Shown here: positions 59,424 to 64,000 of the stretch, piece after piece | Layout: each line of letters starts with the position of its first letter | Position numbering within the stretch: the stretch's first letter is position 1 | NCBI GenBank assembly: GCA_029931535.1 | Contig: JAQPZY010001628.1 | Span: forward strand, 2,872,501 to 2,936,500 | Length of the DNA stretch: 64,000 nt | Direction of reading: 5' to 3' | Origin: Margaritifera margaritifera | Taxonomy: Eukaryota; Mollusca; Bivalvia; Unionida; Margaritiferidae | Translations under genes and position numbers: made by a program | Notes under the pieces: model-generated | Told to the model about the DNA's origin: nothing | What the model saw: the letters and a program-made list of their open reading frames with translations, nothing else | Databases searched by the model: none

Positions 59424-59639
59424 GGATCAGACAAAAATTGAAAAACGAAATGGAAAAACGAAATATAAATACCAGAGATGCAAAGATTGTGTGAAAGAAA
59501 CGAGATTAATCTGGTATTACAATGGAGGAAATGAGAAGATTAGAGAAAAAAAGTAACAAAGAATTACATGTGAATGCGGAAAAGCAGTAAATAAAGAATC
59601 AATGCATTTGCACAAGAAAAGCCAATTTCATACATAATG
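59424..59639 (+). pseudogene. Second small zinc-finger-like ORF with internal stop
   Basis: The ATG at 59424 reads MDQTKIEKRNGKTKYKYQRC with C-x2-C (RCKDCV), then a TAA at about 59553. In the same frame it continues CECGKAVNKESMHLHKKSQF, then HT and TAA. Two CxxC/CxC pairs followed by H-x-H...H give the same Cys/His layout as 58665. It is broken by one stop. The role is not known. Confidence 0.35.
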
Positions 59640-60880
59640 TACAGGTGACTTGTTCAGCACTTTATCGTAGATAAATTGACGCCAGATTGAACATTTAACA
59701 AGTACAGCACCGTAACATTGTCCACAGTGTAACGCTCGAGTGAACCAGAATATTTTAAAGTTTTTAACGAGATAAAATTTACTATACTGAAACTGAATGT
59801 TTCACATACAATCCATTAAACATTTTGGAAAAATATAATTCAAAATTTGAAAGTTATTACTTTATGCAGATAACACTTTGACATGACATTTTGACAGAAT
59901 CAACTATACTGGGAAGTAGGGATGGAAACGGCTGATTGCGGGCTTTCCTAATGACATTTAACAGACAAGAATGTACCAAGTGCTGCTCTAGCGTTAGCGA
60001 AAGAAGGATACGAATTTCAAGTTTATTCCAGAAGAGAAAATTGCTGTCTGATGACGATGCATTAAAATCAAATAACAATAGTATTGATATGAAACAACTT
60101 AATTTAATCTGCAACAATGTTAGGATTCCACCGTATCATAACTGGAAATATAGCAAGGGAAAACATAAATAACTGATCAATAGTTTGCTAGAAGAAAATA
60201 AACTGTATACTAAGGTTTCGGAGAGCCTACATCTAGCTGCTTACAAACATCAATATACTTATTGAGCAGGTACTGTTGAATACCGGAGAGCATTGCCAGC
60301 TGATGGAATGAATTCTATAGCAGACAAAGACGAGTAAACAGGTTCGACTTACTTTTTTCTGGAAGATAGCAATTGATTGACTGACGAGAGAACTGATAGA
60401 CTGAACAAAAGTATAAGGTCTTATGTAATCTGTGTTTTAGGTGCACAGGTACAAAAGAGAACATCTATCACACAGTCTGTTTCGACAGTATCAGACACTG
60501 TTAAAACGGTAACAGAGCAATTAATTCTAGTAGAGCAAGCTTACGACAGAGATTAAACCATCATGGTAAAATTCAATTAATACACGACAGATTCAAAGGT
60601 GACATTCGACTATGCTTTTGTTGGTAACGGTATATTATTGTTACCGAATGACATGGTTATGAAAATGGTCTATATCGTCGGATACAGCAACAATTTACAG
60701 AAATCCAGTAAATCGTTTATATTGGGTTTAAACCCGACTATCAATACCGAGATAACAAAGAGCCGTATACCAAAGGATGCTAAACCGTCCGTGATAATAC
60801 GTGAATAAACAGTAGAGAACAATCCAGAATAAACATTGGAGAAGGAAAGATAACAAAGTGGGTACACATTATGTGGAGAA
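59640..60880 (+). pseudogene. Frameshifted coding remnants, unrecognised
   Basis: Successive plus-strand fragments look coding but are cut by stops and shifts. 59954-60172 has a SDDDALKSNNNSIDMKQLN segment, and 60173-60558 fragments include VSESLHLAAYKHQY and QKRTSITQSVSTVSDTVK. 60599-60808 has DYAFVGNGILLLPNDMVMK, then a further charged piece. Fragments lie end to end with little space, as in an intronless compact genome. None was assigned to a family. Confidence 0.3.
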
Positions 60881-61430
60881 GAAGTATTATGATGATGATG
60901 TTGTGGTTCGCCCAGGTTCTGCCGTTACGACTGTCAGGTCTGCCAATTCTATTGTGCCTCCAGCACACATTGTATCTGACAGGCTCCAATACTCAGACGA
61001 CCAAACGGCACATAACAATTTTTAGAAACGCCATAAAACAATATGAACCATAAAATAAGCAAACAATCATTTAATTTGACACTTATGATTATTGGAACTA
61101 GTATAGTTTGCTAGCCCTTTACTCTTGTAGGTGCTTCGTTTTACCTTTGATTAAAAAATTGCAATAACAAACTCACTAAGGCTAAAACAAGTAAAATAAC
61201 ATGTTCAGAAAGGAAAGAAATAATTAGTAAAGCACTCTTAAGCAAGCAACTTATCAAACCATCCATACTTCTAAGCATTTGTTGCTTCTGCTTTATTGTC
61301 TAAAACAAACTAAAAATTACCTAAAGTATTAAATCCAATTTTGATTTTGTCAAAAAATGATTCACCTAGAGTAGGAGATTGAGGTGGAGGACCTCATCCA
61401 CTTCCTGTTATAGTATCTACTGTTAAAACG
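60881..61430. other. Non-coding or fully decayed stretch
   Basis: A plus-strand piece with RPGSAVTTVRSANSIVPPA wording (about 60912-60968) is the last coding-like trace on this strand. After 61060 nothing was recognised. Confidence 0.3.
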
Positions 61431-62005
61431 TTAGTCCATCCCAGGGGGGAAGTTTCTTCTGATCATTTCTTTAATTTGTTTCATAAAAAAACTCTCGATA
61501 TTTATAACTAATTCTGGCTTAATTATTTTAACTTTGTCTAGATCATTTTGCAATAAATCTTTTTCACGATCATTTGTTTCTTTCATAAATTCTTCTTCAA
61601 GTCTTTTTATCTGTTTGTCATGGTATTCGAAGTTTATTTTAAAAGCTTCTATTTTGAGACTGCAATTAAAACAGCTTTTATATATCATCTCATCTCTCTT
61701 TGTTCTTGTATGGTAAACAACCTTCAGACAATTTGGTATTTTTGTGGAGTATATGACCTTTCAACAATTTGTTCATTCTTTGCAGATAAATATTGTAGTC
61801 TTTGAATTTTATCAAACAATTAATCTATTTCAGTTTCCAGTTGTCTTCAATCATTTCTATCCTGTTAATTTGTATAACTGAAATCTTGCGTCTCTATTTC
61901 CTCAGGTGCTTATATTGGTTAATTTTGTACAACAGTATGTTTAATCGGATATTTCGGTTGGGTTTCTTCTCTGTCTCTAATTCTATTTCAGCCATCCCGA
62001 AATTC
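61431..62005 (-). pseudogene. Coiled-coil-type minus-strand ORF with decayed 5' part
   Basis: The intact frame 61431-61688 has a CFNCSLK (CxxC) near its start, a long charged helix (DKQIKRLEEEFMKETNDREK, then DLLQNDLDKVKIIKPEL) and ends NFPPGMD. Farther 5' (to about 62005) minus-strand fragments begin MAEIELETEKKPN and are cut by several stops, so the original protein was about twice as long. It is probably a structural or scaffold-like coiled coil; the family is unknown. Confidence 0.35.
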
Positions 62006-63175
62006 ATCTATTATGGTGCAGATAGGAAAAATTTGTATTTGTGAAAAATACTCACAATTTCACGCTTTCATAAAATAGAATCCTCCGGATTGTTTCTCCT
62101 GAAAAATAAAGTAGATAGGAAACAATCAAAGAAGACCTTATGAAATCTTTTGTAAAGGCTAGAGATGTTGTAATTTGTAGTGTGACATCATTGGTTACCA
62201 ACTTTTTTTCCGACCGACAATTTGAACTGTTTACAAACTGAACATAAAGATGATTACGTGTCTTCAAACAGAATTAGACACTATAACTTTCAAACATTTG
62301 AATTTCAACAAAACAACAGAAAACAATAAGGAAATAAATGCTGACACAATGCTCGCCAAATAAAATGTGTACTGGTTGCTTTGTTGTTGATGCTTCTGTG
62401 CTTTTAGCTACAGTTGTTACAATAGTGGCTATTACAGAAGAAGCTGATTACAATGGAAAAAGGTTTACAGGGAGAATAAACAGCACTGTTCAAGATTTCC
62501 TCACTGACCAAGTTAGCCGTCTTGAATGATTCAGGTTTTTTCTTGCGATCGTCCATATCCTCGAAGGGATTTCATCATTTTTATACCGGTTTTCACTGGC
62601 TATCGTGAATCTCGTATTTCTCCAGTAGAAACATTTCTTTGGTGATCAGGATTACCCAAAATTAAACGAGGAACATGGAATAAAGTGAGATATGTCTAGT
62701 TCATCTTTACTCATAGGGATTTAGAATAGTTTAGCTATCTATGATATAATTCAATAGATGGTATACATAGTATCTTCAATGTCGTGTCTGATTTGATTTT
62801 TCGGCTAAAAGATTGTAAAATGTTACTTGTAATTCTAATTATCCTGAAATTTGCGTCATTTTAGTACCTTTGTTTAATGCATTTTCTCATGTAGACATTT
62901 CAGTGATCTCTAATTCTATCTCTCCACTTTTTAAGTTGTATTTTACTGTACTCATTACGACAAAGTTTGCTCTAAGCGCTAGTTCAGTAAAACCCAGTGA
63001 ATTTGTTTTTAACTGCTCCACGCATAGGAGATGTCTTAAGGTCAATCTCTTTTGTTTACCCAATTAATTTCATAATTATTTGTAACTACTTGTAAGTAAC
63101 ATTGTAAGTCAACTTGCAATTAACATTTGTGCAGATTCAGTTTTATATTCATCTATCTTACAAATGTCCTTGTCA
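62006..63175. other. AT-rich stretch with short ORFs
   Basis: Minus ORF 62052-62267 and plus ORFs 62338-62529 and 62870-63067 are short and unsupported. No family was recognised. Confidence 0.3.
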
Positions 63176-64000
63176 AATAGATGGAAGATGAACAAGACAA
63201 AAAGCAAGATGAAAACAAGGTTTACAAAGAGCCTGAAAAGTAGCTTCACAAAAGCCGATGGATCCACGTTCATCTGAAGTTGAATTAATATAAATTGGCA
63301 AACGTTCACATGTATTAAAAAAAGCCAAAGTAGAGCATTTAAAGAAAGAACAAGAGTCTACAAAGTCAGAAGATGCTAAACTCACATTATGTGAAATCAC
63401 ACTACGTGAAAGGAATGAAACAAATTAAAATATTTCAATCTATTATTTGCTCGGTGGTAGTGTAGCTGTTTTGGGTATCTTGGTCATTGGGTCAAAAAGT
63501 AATTCAAACATCCAGTGGTAACAAAAGTTGAAATTGAATGAAGTTCATTACTGCAAGGAACAACAGGTTCCGCTATTAATAAAAAACAATCAAGCAGTTC
63601 ACAACAACAAGATAAAGCCATATCAGGATCTTAGAGCCCAATAACGGAAATACTTTAGCAGAACATTAAGGCTTACTTTTCAGGTTATACATAATAAGAT
63701 GTCAACTGAAACAAAAAACATTGTTAACTCTGTTTACCATGCAGCACTTAAATCTGCTCCCACGGTTTCATAAAGAATGCCTTTTTAAACATAAAAAAAC
63801 CCAGTAAAATTTGCAATTGGCCTACCATCAAGTTATAAACATAATCATTCCACTTACACTTAATCAGTTCACAACTGTCAACCTGATAGCACATGTACTG
63901 TTACCTGACCAAATTGTTAACACTGTAGGCACAAATTAAAAACCATATATACACTGTTACCGGTAGTCTGTAGCTTTAAGTTCGAGATTTATTGTCGCAC
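63176..64000 (+). pseudogene. Decayed ORFs including one membrane segment
   Basis: A frame at about 63330-63520 has EHLKKEQESTKSEDAK, then after a stop a hydrophobic YYLLGGSVAVLGILVIG that would span a membrane once. A new frame starts at 63701 (MSTETKNIVNSVYHAALKSA) and is cut after about 24 codons, with frameshifted continuation to the window edge. It is cut by the window end. Unrecognised. Confidence 0.3.

Overview
The window is nuclear DNA from an animal, and most likely from a bivalve mollusc. It is AT-rich, with spliced exons bounded by GT-AG introns, long introns, tRNA-derived SINEs, non-LTR retrotransposon relics, short palindromic elements and a very high load of micro- and minisatellites. 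The low-complexity 'rRNA-like, operon-like' signatures of bacteria are absent. The mollusc assignment is an inference from the overall repeat style and from the divergence of the one conserved gene. Species cannot be told from the sequence.

Only one conserved host gene is clearly visible: the 3' two-thirds of a NOL4/NOL4L-type nuclear protein gene on the plus strand. Six coding exons (12122-12312, 15419-15559, 17312-17515, 19722-19838, 25728-26079, 32804-32964) join in frame into 387 residues ending at a TGA. They carry the family's most conserved block, a Pro-rich linker and the GPTDLSM / GYRESAAFL / SADELE C-terminus. The N-terminal exons are not in the window, or were not recognised upstream.

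Layout. 1-12 kb is mostly non-coding. It has one weak first-exon candidate (1521), a cluster of CRE-like TGACGTCA sites (2.26-2.79 kb), three copies of a ~390 bp tRNA-like element (two of them facing each other as a near-perfect palindrome), a 37 bp minisatellite and a tRNA-like sequence at 10.35 kb. 12-33 kb is the NOL4-like gene; its introns are packed with independent minisatellites (unit sizes about 28, 33, 35, 49, 57, 63, 78 and 79 bp). One of these repeats is built from the splice acceptor and first codons of the gene's own last exon. 28-45 kb also holds seven copies of a ~218 bp two-hairpin MITE and three SINEs or SINE fragments. 41.4-45.0 kb is a decayed minus-strand non-LTR retrotransposon whose reverse transcriptase is interrupted by about 64 copies of an 18 bp repeat. 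45.4-48.4 kb holds 40 bp and 22 bp arrays.

49-58 kb is an AT/GA microsatellite-rich region. It has an Arg/Ser-rich repeat tract, a serine-rich broken ORF, a relic of a second retroelement C-terminus and a pair of ~200 bp inverted repeats. 58.6-64 kb is an AT-rich zone of many short, frameshifted ORFs with zinc-finger-like and membrane segments. It looks like a decayed virus-like or large-transposon insertion, but no hallmark gene was recognised.
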